64,000 bases of DNA from Variovorax flavidus (GCF_030317145.1 NZ_JASZYE010000001.1:620001-684000); one strand, 5' to 3'; positions 52,955 through 62,079 are shown, numbered from the stretch's first letter. Made by a program: numbers and translations. The notes: generated from the sequence alone by a model not told the origin.

Positions 52955-53590
52955 ATGACCGCACCGCGCAGCACCCTGGGTCTTCCCCGACGCTCCATCG
53001 CGGCGGCGCTGGTCGCACTGCCGACCTTCTGGCTGGGCGCTCGCGCGCAATCCCAAGTCCCGCGGCGCGCGACGCCTTCGCAAACCGAAGGCCCGTTCTA
53101 TCCCGTGACCCTGCCGGGGGACACGGACAACGACTTGCTGCGAAACGGCACACTGAACTACGCCGCAGGCGAACCGACCTGGGTCGACGGCACCGTCGCC
53201 GATCTCGATGGGCGACCGCTGTCCGGTGCGATCGTGGAGATCTGGCAATGCGATCAGGGCGGCCACTATCACCATCCCGGCGACGGCGATCGTGCCGACA
53301 AGGCCTTCCAGGGGTTCGGCCGGGTCGCAGCCGATGCGCAGGGCCGGTATCGGTTCCGCACCATCCGCCCCGTGCCTTACACCGGTCGCACGCCGCACAT
53401 TCATGTGAAGGTCAAGCTCGGCCCCCGGGAGTTGCTCACCACCCAGCTCTATGTGGCGGGGGCGCCGGGCAATGCGCGTGATTTCCTTTGGCGGAACCTG
53501 TCCGACCAGGACCGCGCGGCCGTCACGGTTCCTTTCGAGCGGGCGCCGGATGGCTGGAAGGCCAGCTTCCCGATCGTCGTTGCGGCCTGA
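52955..53590 (+). CDS. exported intradiol ring-cleavage dioxygenase
   Basis: The 211-residue protein has a twin-arginine-like signal (LPRRSIAAALVALPTFWLGARA). The protocatechuate 3,4-dioxygenase-type domain has the Fe(III) ligands Tyr105, Tyr142, His148 and His150 (GGHYHH and PYTGRTPHIH). The family cleaves catechol-type rings between the hydroxyls. Cytoplasmic protocatechuate dioxygenases lack a signal, so this is a separate, envelope-located enzyme of unknown substrate. It starts 16 bases after the FHA gene stop, so the two may be cotranscribed. Confidence 0.83.
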   Translation: MTAPRSTLGLPRRSIAAALVALPTFWLGARAQSQVPRRATPSQTEGPFYPVTLPGDTDNDLLRNGTLNYAAGEPTWVDGTVADLDGRPLSGAIVEIWQCDQGGHYHHPGDGDRADKAFQGFGRVAADAQGRYRFRTIRPVPYTGRTPHIHVKVKLGPRELLTTQLYVAGAPGNARDFLWRNLSDQDRAAVTVPFERAPDGWKASFPIVVAA

Positions 53591-53636
53591 GGGTTCGCGC
53601 CCGTGACTTAATGCCGGTGCGGTGAGCCAAGCCGCC

Positions 53637-53656
53637 GGGTGACGTGTCCGTCACCC
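53637..53656. other. perfect hairpin after the dioxygenase gene
   Basis: GGGTGACG pairs perfectly with CGTCACCC around the loop TGTC. It lies 46 bases after the dioxygenase stop and has only a weak T content downstream (TCGTGGTTTG). It could be a weak terminator or a regulatory structure. Confidence 0.35.
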
Positions 53657-53782
53657 TCGTGGTTTGAAGGTATCCTCGCGCGTTACAAGTTCCGATCCGA
53701 GTCGTCGGAGCTCAACGCCTCGTATGAATTCCCTGCCGTCACACACTGCCCGAGATCACGTCTTCCTCCTGGAGGTTCGTTG

Positions 53783-54406
53783 ATGCTCTCGGGGGATGGC
53801 CTGCTGGCGATCAAGGTGATGGCCGCCGCCGCGCCGGTGGCAGGGTTTGCCGCCGTGGCACACGTGCGGGCCCGGCGACGCGCCAAGCGTGCCCATGAGG
53901 TCGCCACGGCAACCGGTGCCACGCGAAACATCGTCGTCGAAGTCCCCCGCTCGGTGGACGACGCGTTCGCAGCGGTCCGGTTCGACCTCACGCCCAATTT
54001 GATGGGATGCCTCGCCGCGGCAAACAGCGCGTCCCTGCGCGGCTTCGAGACCCCTGACGCGGTGATGATGGCGTTGGACGTCGATGCGGTGTGGACGGGC
54101 GTCGGAATGGAGAAGTCCGCGACCGATGAGATCCAGCCGCAGCGCACCCGTGTCATCGCGACCCGCGAGGTGCTGGTGCTCCGTTCCAGTGGCCCGGCCC
54201 GTGAAAGCGTCAAAGTGAGGTTGAAGGCGCTCTTGCGCGCCCATCGGTCCACGTCGGAAGGCGAGCCGCTGTATTGCGCCGCCGACGGCGAGATCCGGAC
54301 CGCGCCCGCGCGGCGCCTGCGCGTTGCGGAGGTGTCGGCGCGCAAGCAGTTCTACTGGGTCCGGTCAGGCGGCTCGACGGCCGACTCGTCGCACAAGCCC
54401 AGCTAG
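53783..54406 (+). CDS. membrane-anchored protein of unknown function
   Basis: The 207-residue protein has an N-terminal hydrophobic segment (LLAIKVMAAAAPVAGFAAVAH, about 7-27), a basic stretch of Arg/Lys, and a soluble domain of about 160 residues. GGAGG lies seven bases before ATG 53783. I do not recognise the domain. It precedes the kinase gene by 251 bases on the same strand. The C-terminal region (about 165-207) is basic and Ser-rich. Confidence 0.6.
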   Translation: MLSGDGLLAIKVMAAAAPVAGFAAVAHVRARRRAKRAHEVATATGATRNIVVEVPRSVDDAFAAVRFDLTPNLMGCLAAANSASLRGFETPDAVMMALDVDAVWTGVGMEKSATDEIQPQRTRVIATREVLVLRSSGPARESVKVRLKALLRAHRSTSEGEPLYCAADGEIRTAPARRLRVAEVSARKQFYWVRSGGSTADSSHKPS

Positions 54407-54576
54407 TTCGAGCGCCGTTGCGCGCTGCACGCGCGTTCCGGCCGCCTTCCCATACCGCATATGGCCGGGCACCGCGGGGCACGGGCCGCCGGAGCGTCCG
54501 TTCGGCTAGTGCTTCTGGTGAATGCCTCCTCACTTCGCGCGCAGTAGAGTCGCTGTCACGACAGAGAGGATCTGAC

Positions 54577-54651
54577 GTGATCTCATTGCTGGTTCGCATC
54601 GTGCACTGCATGGCTTGGAAATCGGGCAAGCGTTCGCAAGACGCCCGCTGA
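54577..54651 (+). CDS. possible upstream short frame before the kinase gene
   Basis: A GTG at 54577 with GAGAGGA eight bases upstream opens a 24-codon frame that ends at 54651, six bases before the kinase ATG. The kinase itself has no clear ribosome-binding site. Termination here could deliver ribosomes to the kinase start. The short product has a hydrophobic beginning followed by basic residues and may have no function. Confidence 0.4.
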   Translation: MISLLVRIVHCMAWKSGKRSQDAR

Positions 54652-54657
54652 AATTCA

Positions 54658-56682
54658 ATGAGCCCTGTCATCTCGTTCGACACGCGCACCGTGCCCGGCT
54701 CGGTGACAGGGCGAGGCGCACAAGAAAAAGTGGCGCTCGAATGGGCGGACATCACGCAAGGCAGCGTGCACACCTTGCCCGAAGGCATGCGTCTCCAGGA
54801 TTACGAGATCGTCGGGCCCATCGGCGAAGGCGGCTTCGGTATCGTCTATCTGGCCTGGGACCACTCGCTGGAGCAGCACGTCGCGATCAAGGAGTACCTG
54901 CCGGCCATCCTGGCGTCGCGTGCCAGCGTGTCGCCCGCCGTGGTGGTGAAGTCGCAGCGCCACAAGGATGATTTCTGCCTGGGCATGCGCAGCTTCCTCA
55001 ACGAGGCACGGATCCTGGCGCGCTTCGACCATCCTTCGCTCGTCAGGGTCTTGCATTTCTGGGAGGGCAACGGCACGGCGTACATGGCCATGCCGTACTA
55101 CGAGGGGCCGACGCTCGCGCGCGCGCTGGCGGAACTCGGCAGGGCGCCGGACGAGGCGGAGCTCTGCGGCTGGCTGCATCCGCTGCTGGATGCCCTCGGC
55201 ACGATGCATGCGGCGAGCTGTTTCCACAGGGACATCGCACCCGACAACATCCTGCTCACCGACCATGGACCGGTGCTGCTCGATTTCGGCGCGGCGCGAA
55301 GAGTGATCGAAGGTGTCGGGCCATCGCCGACGGTGGTGTTCAAGCCCGGTTTCGCGCCGATCGAGCAGTACGGCGAAGTCGCGTCGATGAAGCAGGGCGC
55401 GTGGACCGATCTGTATGCGCTCGCCAGCGTCGTCTACGCGGCCATCACCGGGCAGCCGCCGACCCCGTCGATCGAGCGGCTGATGGAAGACCGGATGAAG
55501 CCGCTATCCGAATTGGCGCGCGGCCGCTACAGCGAACCCTTCCTCGCCGCCATCGATGCTGCGCTGGCGCTGCACCCTCGCAACCGGCCCCAGAGCGCGG
55601 CCGAGTTCTGGACCTTGCTGAGCTGCGGCCAGCAGTTGCAGGATCTGGATCTGCTGCGGGCAGTGCGGCGATCGGATGTGCCGTCGGGCGCGCCTCCTGC
55701 GCCCTTGGTTGTCGAGATCCCGTCCGAGCCGACCATGCCGGGCGACGAGGACATGGATGACCTGTTCGCGGAACCGCCGATGGAGCTCGCGCCTGAGCCC
55801 ACGGTTTCGCAGCCCGCAAGCGAGAGTGATCCCGACGCACTGGAGCCCGAGGAGGTCGCTGGCGGGGAGCCGCCGCTGCTCGAAATTTCGGCGCCGCATT
55901 TCCGGCCGCCCGTTTCCAACTGGCCGCCTCTGCGCGCGGCTCCTGGCCCGGCGCAACGGCGAAGCAGCAGGATGAAGGTTGCCGCGCTGGCGGCGGCGGT
56001 CCTGTGCGTCGGATTGGTGGCGGTCGGCTATCTTGGCCGTGACAGGACGGGTGAGCCCGGCCCTTCGCCGACAGTTGCGCGCACGGCCTTGCCCAAGCCC
56101 TCCGCCCCGGGCCCGATCCAGGTTCCCGCGCCGACCGCGGCCGCGATGCCAACGCCGGCCCCAGCCCCGGCTTTGGCTCCCGCGCTGGCTCCGGCTCCGG
56201 AACCTGAGCCCATGTCGGCGACCGAGGCGCTTGCATTGCCTGCGCCCACTCGGGAGCCTGTCGTCGCGGCGCCCGACGCTCCGGCGCCGACGTCCACGCC
56301 GGCGACGGAGCCGGTCATCGCAGCACCCACGGCTCCGCCGGCGGATTCCGACCTCGCGGCAGCCGTTGAAACCTCACCACCACGCAACGAAGCAAAGACA
56401 CCCGAGGCGCGGGCGGCCGCACCCGCTACGGTGGCGGCGCCGGTCCGGAGGTCCGTCGCGCGTGCGCCCGCCGAATCAGTCCGGCAGGCTCGCCGCGAAG
56501 CGCGCATTCCGGTCGCGGAGTTGCCGGTACAGCCGGTGCAACCGGTAATGCCCGCCGTCGTGCAAGTGGCGCCACCCCCGATCCCACAGGTCCACACCAG
56601 GTGCACCGAAATTCTTCAACGAGCTTCGCTCGGTCCCGTCACGGCCGAGGAAGCGGCTATCTTGAGAAAGGGGTGTGAATGA
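54658..56682 (+). CDS. membrane Ser/Thr protein kinase (Hanks type)
   Basis: The 674-residue protein has a cytoplasmic kinase domain (about 48-330) with all main motifs: Gly-rich loop GEGGFGIVY, Lys78 (HVAIKEY), HRD at 190-192 (HRDIAPDN) and DFG at 209-211 (LLDFGAARR). An acidic linker follows, then one transmembrane helix at 440-460. Next comes a 190-residue Ala/Pro-rich, probably periplasmic region, ending in a short conserved segment (CTEILQRASLGPVTAEE). Its stop overlaps the following OmpA-lipoprotein start by four bases. It resembles the PpkA-like kinases of type VI secretion, but no such genes are nearby. Confidence 0.9.
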   Translation: MSPVISFDTRTVPGSVTGRGAQEKVALEWADITQGSVHTLPEGMRLQDYEIVGPIGEGGFGIVYLAWDHSLEQHVAIKEYLPAILASRASVSPAVVVKSQRHKDDFCLGMRSFLNEARILARFDHPSLVRVLHFWEGNGTAYMAMPYYEGPTLARALAELGRAPDEAELCGWLHPLLDALGTMHAASCFHRDIAPDNILLTDHGPVLLDFGAARRVIEGVGPSPTVVFKPGFAPIEQYGEVASMKQGAWTDLYALASVVYAAITGQPPTPSIERLMEDRMKPLSELARGRYSEPFLAAIDAALALHPRNRPQSAAEFWTLLSCGQQLQDLDLLRAVRRSDVPSGAPPAPLVVEIPSEPTMPGDEDMDDLFAEPPMELAPEPTVSQPASESDPDALEPEEVAGGEPPLLEISAPHFRPPVSNWPPLRAAPGPAQRRSSRMKVAALAAAVLCVGLVAVGYLGRDRTGEPGPSPTVARTALPKPSAPGPIQVPAPTAAAMPTPAPAPALAPALAPAPEPEPMSATEALALPAPTREPVVAAPDAPAPTSTPATEPVIAAPTAPPADSDLAAAVETSPPRNEAKTPEARAAAPATVAAPVRRSVARAPAESVRQARREARIPVAELPVQPVQPVMPAVVQVAPPPIPQVHTRCTEILQRASLGPVTAEEAAILRKGCE

Positions 56683-57887
56683 TGACCACGACCTTCGTTC
56701 GCTGGCTGCAAGCCGCATCCTTGACGGGTGTCCTGTCGCTCATGGTGGCATTGGCGGGCTGCGCGGCGCCGCCCGTCGCCAGTTCATCCAAGACCGAGCT
56801 TCCCTTCGACCAGGCTATCGCGGTGGCTACCGATGGCCTGGTCAAACAGACGCAGAAAGGGCCGGCGTTTCTCGCGAAGATGGGATCGAAGCGAAGCGTG
56901 GTGCTCGATCCGATGGTCGACGCCGGCAGTGCGCAGCAGACCGTGGCAACCCAGATGCTGCAGGACCGGGTGACCGAAAGGCTGAACGCGAAGTTCGAGA
57001 CGATGGAAATCATGCCCTTCGACAGCGCGAACCTGGCCAAGGCGCGCTACCTGCTGACGGGCACGATGACCCGGATGTCCGTCGATGAACCGCGCAGTCC
57101 GCTGCAGATCAACCTCGCCCTGACGGAACTGGCCTCCGGCACGGTCGTCGCCCAATCGTCGGCGGTGGCGCGCGACGAGGGCCTGGACCATACGCCGCTG
57201 CCGTACTACCGCGACACGCCTGTGCCGACCAAGGACCGCGTGATCGAAGGCTACGTGCGAACCAGCGCGACGCCGCCGGGCCAGCGTGCCGATGCGTACT
57301 ACCTGGAGCGCCTCGCGGCAGCGCCGGCGATCAAAGAAGGGACCGCGCACTACAACGCCGAGCGCTACCAGGACGCACTGGCGCAATACAGCGTTGCCGG
57401 CGGCGGACCGACCGGCGAACAACTGCGTGTGCTCAACGGCATCTATCTGAGTTCGGTGAAGCTCGGGCGCACCGCCGAGGCGGAGGAGGCCTTCGGCAAG
57501 ATCGTCGCCTACGGCATCGCCAACCAGCAACTGGGAGTGAAGTTCCTGTTCAACCCGAACGCCACGACCTTCTGGTCGGAAACGAGGATCAGCGGGCCCT
57601 ACACGATGTGGCTGCGCGAGATCGCCAAGGCCAGCGCGGACGCCAAGGTCTGCATGGATATCGTCGGCCATACCAGCCACACGGGGCCGGTCGCGTACAA
57701 CGACACGCTGTCGCTGCAGCGCGCCCGCTACATCCGCCAGCGCCTGATCGATGAGTCGACCGTGCTGAGCGACCGCACCACGCCCAGCGGGAGGGGCTTT
57801 CGAGAGAACATCATCGGCACCGGCACGGACGACGCGATCGACGCGCTGGACCGCCGGGTCGAATTCAAGATCGTCGCTTGCAGCTGA
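56679..57887 (+). CDS. lipoprotein with C-terminal OmpA-like domain
   Basis: The 402-residue protein has a lipobox at Cys28 (ALAGCAAPP). A middle region (about 60-190) resembles a CsgG/curli-like or penicillin-binding-protein-activator fold, with MLQDRVTERLNAKF and KARYLLTGTM. A TPR-like region follows (about 215-280), then an OmpA-like domain (about 300-402; DIVGHTSHTGPVAYNDTLSLQRA), which binds peptidoglycan. It overlaps the kinase gene by four bases, so kinase and lipoprotein are coproduced and probably interact in the periplasm. Confidence 0.85.
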   Translation: MMTTTFVRWLQAASLTGVLSLMVALAGCAAPPVASSSKTELPFDQAIAVATDGLVKQTQKGPAFLAKMGSKRSVVLDPMVDAGSAQQTVATQMLQDRVTERLNAKFETMEIMPFDSANLAKARYLLTGTMTRMSVDEPRSPLQINLALTELASGTVVAQSSAVARDEGLDHTPLPYYRDTPVPTKDRVIEGYVRTSATPPGQRADAYYLERLAAAPAIKEGTAHYNAERYQDALAQYSVAGGGPTGEQLRVLNGIYLSSVKLGRTAEAEEAFGKIVAYGIANQQLGVKFLFNPNATTFWSETRISGPYTMWLREIAKASADAKVCMDIVGHTSHTGPVAYNDTLSLQRARYIRQRLIDESTVLSDRTTPSGRGFRENIIGTGTDDAIDALDRRVEFKIVACS

Positions 57888-57902
57888 TCCGGTCGCAAAC
57901 CG

Positions 57903-58163
57903 TCAGACGGAAGCGCTGTCGTTCTGCGACGGCCAGAACATGCGCCACCACGGGCGCTTGACTTCGGTCCGGGTGTTTGAGGCATTGGCGATCAATTCCG
58001 CGGCGACCGAGGCGCGGACACGCTCCCGCAGCGCGGTTTCGTAGGCATGTGCCGGCGCGCGGGCACTGCGGTCGCCTCGCAGCGCCTGACGGCGCCAAGC
58101 CTGCGCGTGCTCGGCGAGTTCGTCGTCGGTCAGGTCGTCGGGGTGGGGCATCTGCTGTGTCAT
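57903..58163 (-). CDS. small conserved hypothetical protein
   Basis: The 86-residue acidic-then-basic protein starts at ATG 58163 (MTQQMPHPDDLTDDELAEHAQ) and ends in a Trp-rich segment (KRPWWRMFWPSQ). The composition suggests a helical protein of the kind seen widely in Burkholderiales without known function. It converges with the OmpA-lipoprotein gene (15 bases apart) and is divergent from the MarR gene. Confidence 0.6.
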   Translation of the reverse strand: MTQQMPHPDDLTDDELAEHAQAWRRQALRGDRSARAPAHAYETALRERVRASVAAELIANASNTRTEVKRPWWRMFWPSQNDSASV

Positions 58164-58293
58164 GTTGAACAGATTGTGACGCGTCCTGTGGGCGCTCCAT
58201 GCGCTGAGGGCCGATTCTCCACGATGCGAGCCCTGTGGGTCCATGGCGTGCAGTAACCCCACGCACCTCATTGGAGCCGTTCGGTTTACAATA

Positions 58294-58313
58294 TTAGTTA
58301 GCTTGCTATCTAA
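58294..58313. promoter_or_regulatory. MarR-type operator
   Basis: TTAGTTAGC-TT-GCTATCTAA is an inverted repeat with 8 of 9 pairs, 18 bases before the marR start codon. It follows a possible -10 (TACAAT, 58287-58292). Palindromes of this TTAG-TAGC type are common MarR-family sites. It would let the regulator repress its own efflux operon. Confidence 0.6.
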
Positions 58314-58331
58314 AAACCTCCGGAGTTCGCC

Positions 58332-58844
58332 ATGACTGCTGCCCGAAGCCCCACCCGTCGCCACGAGGCACTCGTGACCCTGGGCACGTCGCTGGGCGCA
58401 CTGGAGCGAGCCTACCGTGCGGCCGCCAACCGGGCGGTCGCGCATGTCGGCCTTTCGCAGGCACTGGCCTGGCCCTTGGTGACGATCGGACGGCTGGGCG
58501 ACGGCCTCAGGCAGGGCGTCCTGGCGGAGCAACTGGGCATCGAAGGGCCATCGCTGGCGCGTTCGATCGACCAACTGGTGCAGGGCGGCTTCGTCGACCG
58601 CCGCGAGGATCAGGGCGATCGCCGCGCCAAGACGCTCCATCTCACTGAATCCGGTGCGCAGGCCTGCGAGCACATCGAGTCGGCATTGGTCGTGATGCGC
58701 ACTGCCTTGTTCGAAGGCATTCCCGACGAAGACCTGTTCGCCTGCCTGCGCGTATTCGGCACCCTGCGTGAACGGCTGGGCTGCCCGCCGCCGCAGTCGC
58801 CGCCGGCGAGGCCGAAGCCGGGCAGCGAGGCGAGGGAATCGTGA
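58332..58844 (+). CDS. MarR-family transcriptional regulator
   Basis: The 170-residue winged-helix repressor has recognition-helix sequence QGVLAEQLGIEGPSLARSIDQL and the wing DRREDQGDRRAKTLHLTESG. It is translated first in the operon; its stop overlaps the FUSC gene start (GTGA). An operator-like palindrome lies upstream. It probably releases DNA when it binds an aromatic acid, inducing the efflux genes. Confidence 0.9.
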   Translation: MTAARSPTRRHEALVTLGTSLGALERAYRAAANRAVAHVGLSQALAWPLVTIGRLGDGLRQGVLAEQLGIEGPSLARSIDQLVQGGFVDRREDQGDRRAKTLHLTESGAQACEHIESALVVMRTALFEGIPDEDLFACLRVFGTLRERLGCPPPQSPPARPKPGSEARES

Positions 58845-60922
58845 ATCTCCTTGGCCCGTTCCGCTTCAACCGCGCTGAACTGATCTTCTCCCTCAAGTGC
58901 TTCGCTGCCGCAATGCTGGCGATGTATGTGGCCAGCCGCATGGGCCAGCCGCGGCCTTTCTGGGCGCTGATGACCACCTATGTCGTTGCCAATCCGCTGG
59001 CCGGCGCGGTGCGCTCGAAGGGCCTGTTCCGCCTGCTCGGAACGCTGCTTGGGTCCGCCGCTGCGCTGCTGCTGGTGCCGGCGCTCTCGAACACGCCCGA
59101 GTTGCTGACGCTCGCGCTCGCCCTGTGGCTGGGCGTCTGTCTCTACTTCTCGCTGCAGGACCGGACGCCGCGCTCCTACGTCTTCATGCTGGCCGGCTAC
59201 ACGGCGGCGCTGATCGGCTTTCCGGCGGTCGACGCGCCGCAGACCATGTTCGATACGGCCGTCGCGCGCGTCGAGGAAATCGGCCTGGGCATCCTGGCTG
59301 CCACGGTGGTCCACAGCATCGTGCTGCCGACCGGCTTGGCCCCCACCTTGCTCGGCATGCTGGATCGCAGTCTGCGCGATGCCCGCCAGTGGCTGCTCGA
59401 TCTCATGCAGCCTCCTGCACGCGAGGCGAGTGCTGCTGCGCTGACGGCCGACCGCAAGCGCGTCGCCGCGGACATCACCCAGCTCAGGCTGCTGTCCACG
59501 CACATCCCCTTCGACACCACGCACCTGCGCTGGACGGCCGGCGCCGTGCGCGCGGTTCAGGACCGCGTGGCGTCGCTCACGCCCGCGCTCTCTGCCGTCG
59601 AGGACCGCCTCCAGGCACTGCGGCAGGCCGAGGGCGAACTGGCGTCCGACGTGACCGCCGTGCTGGCAAAGGTCGCGCACTGGCTGCAGGCGGCCGAGGG
59701 CGACAGTGGCAACGATGCGCAGGCGCTGCGGCAGTCGATCCGGGACTTCGGCAAGGCAGCCGACACGCAGCCCTCGAGCTGGTCGCGCGCGCTGCGCCTC
59801 TCCCTGGCCGAGCGGCTGGACGAACTGGTCGACGGCTGGCGCGCCTGCATTGCGTCGCGGCAGGAGGTCGATGACGGACTGACCGGCACCGCGCCGCCTT
59901 CGCGCCGCCTGCAGACGGTGGGCGATCGCGCGCTGCACCGCGACGTCGGCATGGCGCTGTTGTCGAGCCTGGCGGCCGTCGTGGCGGTCTGCATCTGCGC
60001 CGCGTTCTGGATCCTGACAGGCTGGCCCAGTGGTTCGGCGGCCGCGATGATGGCGGCGGTCTTCTGCAGCTTCTTCGCGACCATGGACGACCCGGTGCCG
60101 GCGATCCACGGCTTCCTCAAGTACACGCTATGGTCGGTGCCGCTGTCGGCGGTCTATGTGCTCCTGCTGCTGCCTGTGGTGCATGACTTCGGCATGCTGG
60201 TCGTCGTGTGCGCGCCGGTGTTCCTGCTCCTCGGGTGCTTCGTGGCGCGGCCGGCGACGATGCTCATGGCGATGCCGATCCTGTTCGGCGTCTCGAGCGC
60301 CCTGGCGCTGCATGACACGGCCAATGCCGATCTGGTGAGCTTCAGCAATTCGATGATCGCGCAGGTGCTCGGCATCCTCGTCGCCGCGCGCACCACGCGC
60401 CTCATCCGCTCGGTGGGGGTGGACTGGAGCGCGCGCCGCATCCAGCGGGCGACGTGGCGCGAGCTGGCCGAGATGGCCGCGGCGCCTCGCAGGCAGGTCA
60501 AGGCCGATGCCTACGCGGTGCGCATGCTCGATCGCATCAGTCTTCTGGCGCCCCGGGTGGCGGCTGCAGGCGGTGCGGTCGACGGTGTCTCGGCCGACGC
60601 TCTGCGCGACCTGCGCCTGGGCGCGGACGTCGTGGCCATGCAGCGCGTGCGCGGGCACCTGCCGGTGCACTTGGCCCATGGGCTGATGCGCGACCTCGAA
60701 CGCCTGTTTCGCGAACGCACGGCCTCGAAAGCCGTGGCGAATCCGTCATCGCTGCTGAAGCGCATCGACGATGCGCTGCAGGCCGCGCTCGGCGCGCACG
60801 ACCACGCGATGCCCGACGGCCGTTCTGCCGTCAGCGCGCTCGTCGGACTTCGCCGCAATCTCTATCCCGAAGCGTCGCCGGCACGGCCCGCTCTCATCGT
60901 TGCTGAAGGAGGCGCCGCATGA
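58841..60922 (+). CDS. FUSC-family aromatic-acid exporter subunit (AaeB-like)
   Basis: The 693-residue inner-membrane protein has two sets of about six helices separated by cytoplasmic domains, the layout of AaeB/fusaric-acid-resistance proteins. It starts at GTG 58841, overlapping the marR stop. It exports aromatic carboxylic acids (p-hydroxybenzoate in E. coli) together with the HlyD partner. Order here is marR-fusC-DUF1656-hlyD-OMF. The substrate of this protein is inferred. Confidence 0.9.
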   Translation: MNLLGPFRFNRAELIFSLKCFAAAMLAMYVASRMGQPRPFWALMTTYVVANPLAGAVRSKGLFRLLGTLLGSAAALLLVPALSNTPELLTLALALWLGVCLYFSLQDRTPRSYVFMLAGYTAALIGFPAVDAPQTMFDTAVARVEEIGLGILAATVVHSIVLPTGLAPTLLGMLDRSLRDARQWLLDLMQPPAREASAAALTADRKRVAADITQLRLLSTHIPFDTTHLRWTAGAVRAVQDRVASLTPALSAVEDRLQALRQAEGELASDVTAVLAKVAHWLQAAEGDSGNDAQALRQSIRDFGKAADTQPSSWSRALRLSLAERLDELVDGWRACIASRQEVDDGLTGTAPPSRRLQTVGDRALHRDVGMALLSSLAAVVAVCICAAFWILTGWPSGSAAAMMAAVFCSFFATMDDPVPAIHGFLKYTLWSVPLSAVYVLLLLPVVHDFGMLVVVCAPVFLLLGCFVARPATMLMAMPILFGVSSALALHDTANADLVSFSNSMIAQVLGILVAARTTRLIRSVGVDWSARRIQRATWRELAEMAAAPRRQVKADAYAVRMLDRISLLAPRVAAAGGAVDGVSADALRDLRLGADVVAMQRVRGHLPVHLAHGLMRDLERLFRERTASKAVANPSSLLKRIDDALQAALGAHDHAMPDGRSAVSALVGLRRNLYPEASPARPALIVAEGGAA

Positions 60923-61125
60923 TCGGCGAAGCCAGTTTTTTCGGTCTCTACCTGCCATGGGTGATGGTGCTGGCGGCGTGCGCGCTGCCAGCGACATGGG
61001 CGGTGCGCCGCCTTCTCGCCGTCACCGGCTTCTACCGCTGGGTCTGGCACCCGGCCCTTTTCGATATGGCGCTGTACCTGCTGGTGCTGTTTGCGCTCAG
61101 CCACGCCACGTCTTCACTGCACTGA
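60919..61125 (+). CDS. DUF1656 small membrane protein (AaeX-like)
   Basis: The 68-residue protein has two transmembrane helices (about 9-29 and 43-62) and the family segment GFYRWVWHPALFDMALY. It overlaps the FUSC gene by four bases. AaeX-type proteins occur with AaeAB exporters; their exact role is not known. Confidence 0.88.
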   Translation: MIGEASFFGLYLPWVMVLAACALPATWAVRRLLAVTGFYRWVWHPALFDMALYLLVLFALSHATSSLH

Positions 61126-61132
61126 TCTCCTT

Positions 61133-62074
61133 ATGAATGCCCGTTCTCCCGCCGATCGGCGCTGGCTCCAGCGCCTGGTCCCCATCGTCATTACCTCCGC
61201 CGTCGTGCTGGCCGCTGCCTGGGCGGCGCTGCGCCTGTGGGATCACTATGAGCTGGCGCCGTGGACGCGCGACGGCCGCGTGCGCGCCAACGTCGTTCAG
61301 ATCGCGCCCGACGTGTCGGGTCTCGTGACCGTGGTGCCCATCCACGACAACGAGTCCGTGAAAGCCGGCACGCTGCTGTTCGAGGTCGATCCTGCGCGCT
61401 ATCAGCTCGCCGTGCGCCAGGCCGAGGTGGCGCTGGCCGCGCAACGCACGACGCTCGCGCAAGCGCAGCGCGAAGACGGGCGCAATGCCGGACTCGGCAC
61501 GCTGATATCGCAAGAGGTGCGCGAGCAGGCGCGCATGCGTGTCGAGCAGGCACGCGCCGCGGTGGCGCAAGCCGAGGTGTCGCTGGATTCGGCGCGGCTC
61601 AATCTGGCGCGCGCCTCGGTGCGCGCGCCGACCGATGGCCTGGTGACCAATCTCGACATGCGGCAAGGCAGCTACGCCACATCGGGGCGGCCGGTGCTGG
61701 CGCTGGTGGATGCGGCGTCCTTCTATGTCGAAGGCTACTTCGAAGAGACCAAGCTGCCGCGCATCCACACCGGCGACCGCGTGAGCGTGACCACCATGGG
61801 GGAGGGCGCACCGCTCGCCGGTACGGTGGAAAGCTTTGCCGCCGGCATCGCCGATCGCGACCGCTCGACCAGCGCCAATCTGCTGCCCAGCGTGAATCCC
61901 ACCTTCAACTGGGTTCGGCTGGCGCAACGAGTTCCGGTGCGCGTCAAGCTCGACCCGCTGCCCGGCGGAATGCATCTCGTCGCGGGACAGACCGTGACGG
62001 TGCAGGTCATCGAGGAAGGACGGGGAGGGGACGCGTCGTCTGCGGCTCTTGCATCGCCCGCAAAGAAGGGGTGA
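61133..62074 (+). CDS. HlyD-family adaptor (AaeA/EmrA-like)
   Basis: The 313-residue adaptor has an N-terminal helix (about 13-35), a lipoyl half (VQIAPDVSGLVTVVPIHDNESVKAG at about 55-80 in two parts) and a short coiled-coil hairpin (about 95-150). The second lipoyl half (APTDGLVTNL) and the beta-barrel follow. It links the FUSC pump to the outer-membrane factor. The ATG at 61133 lies eight bases after the DUF1656 stop. Confidence 0.9.
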   Translation: MNARSPADRRWLQRLVPIVITSAVVLAAAWAALRLWDHYELAPWTRDGRVRANVVQIAPDVSGLVTVVPIHDNESVKAGTLLFEVDPARYQLAVRQAEVALAAQRTTLAQAQREDGRNAGLGTLISQEVREQARMRVEQARAAVAQAEVSLDSARLNLARASVRAPTDGLVTNLDMRQGSYATSGRPVLALVDAASFYVEGYFEETKLPRIHTGDRVSVTTMGEGAPLAGTVESFAAGIADRDRSTSANLLPSVNPTFNWVRLAQRVPVRVKLDPLPGGMHLVAGQTVTVQVIEEGRGGDASSAALASPAKKG

Positions 62075-62079
62075 GCGCC

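Noticed and set aside
54658..57887. type VI secretion locus
   Set aside because: The kinase and the FHA and OmpA proteins recall it, but no Tss, Hcp, VgrG or ClpV gene is in the window.
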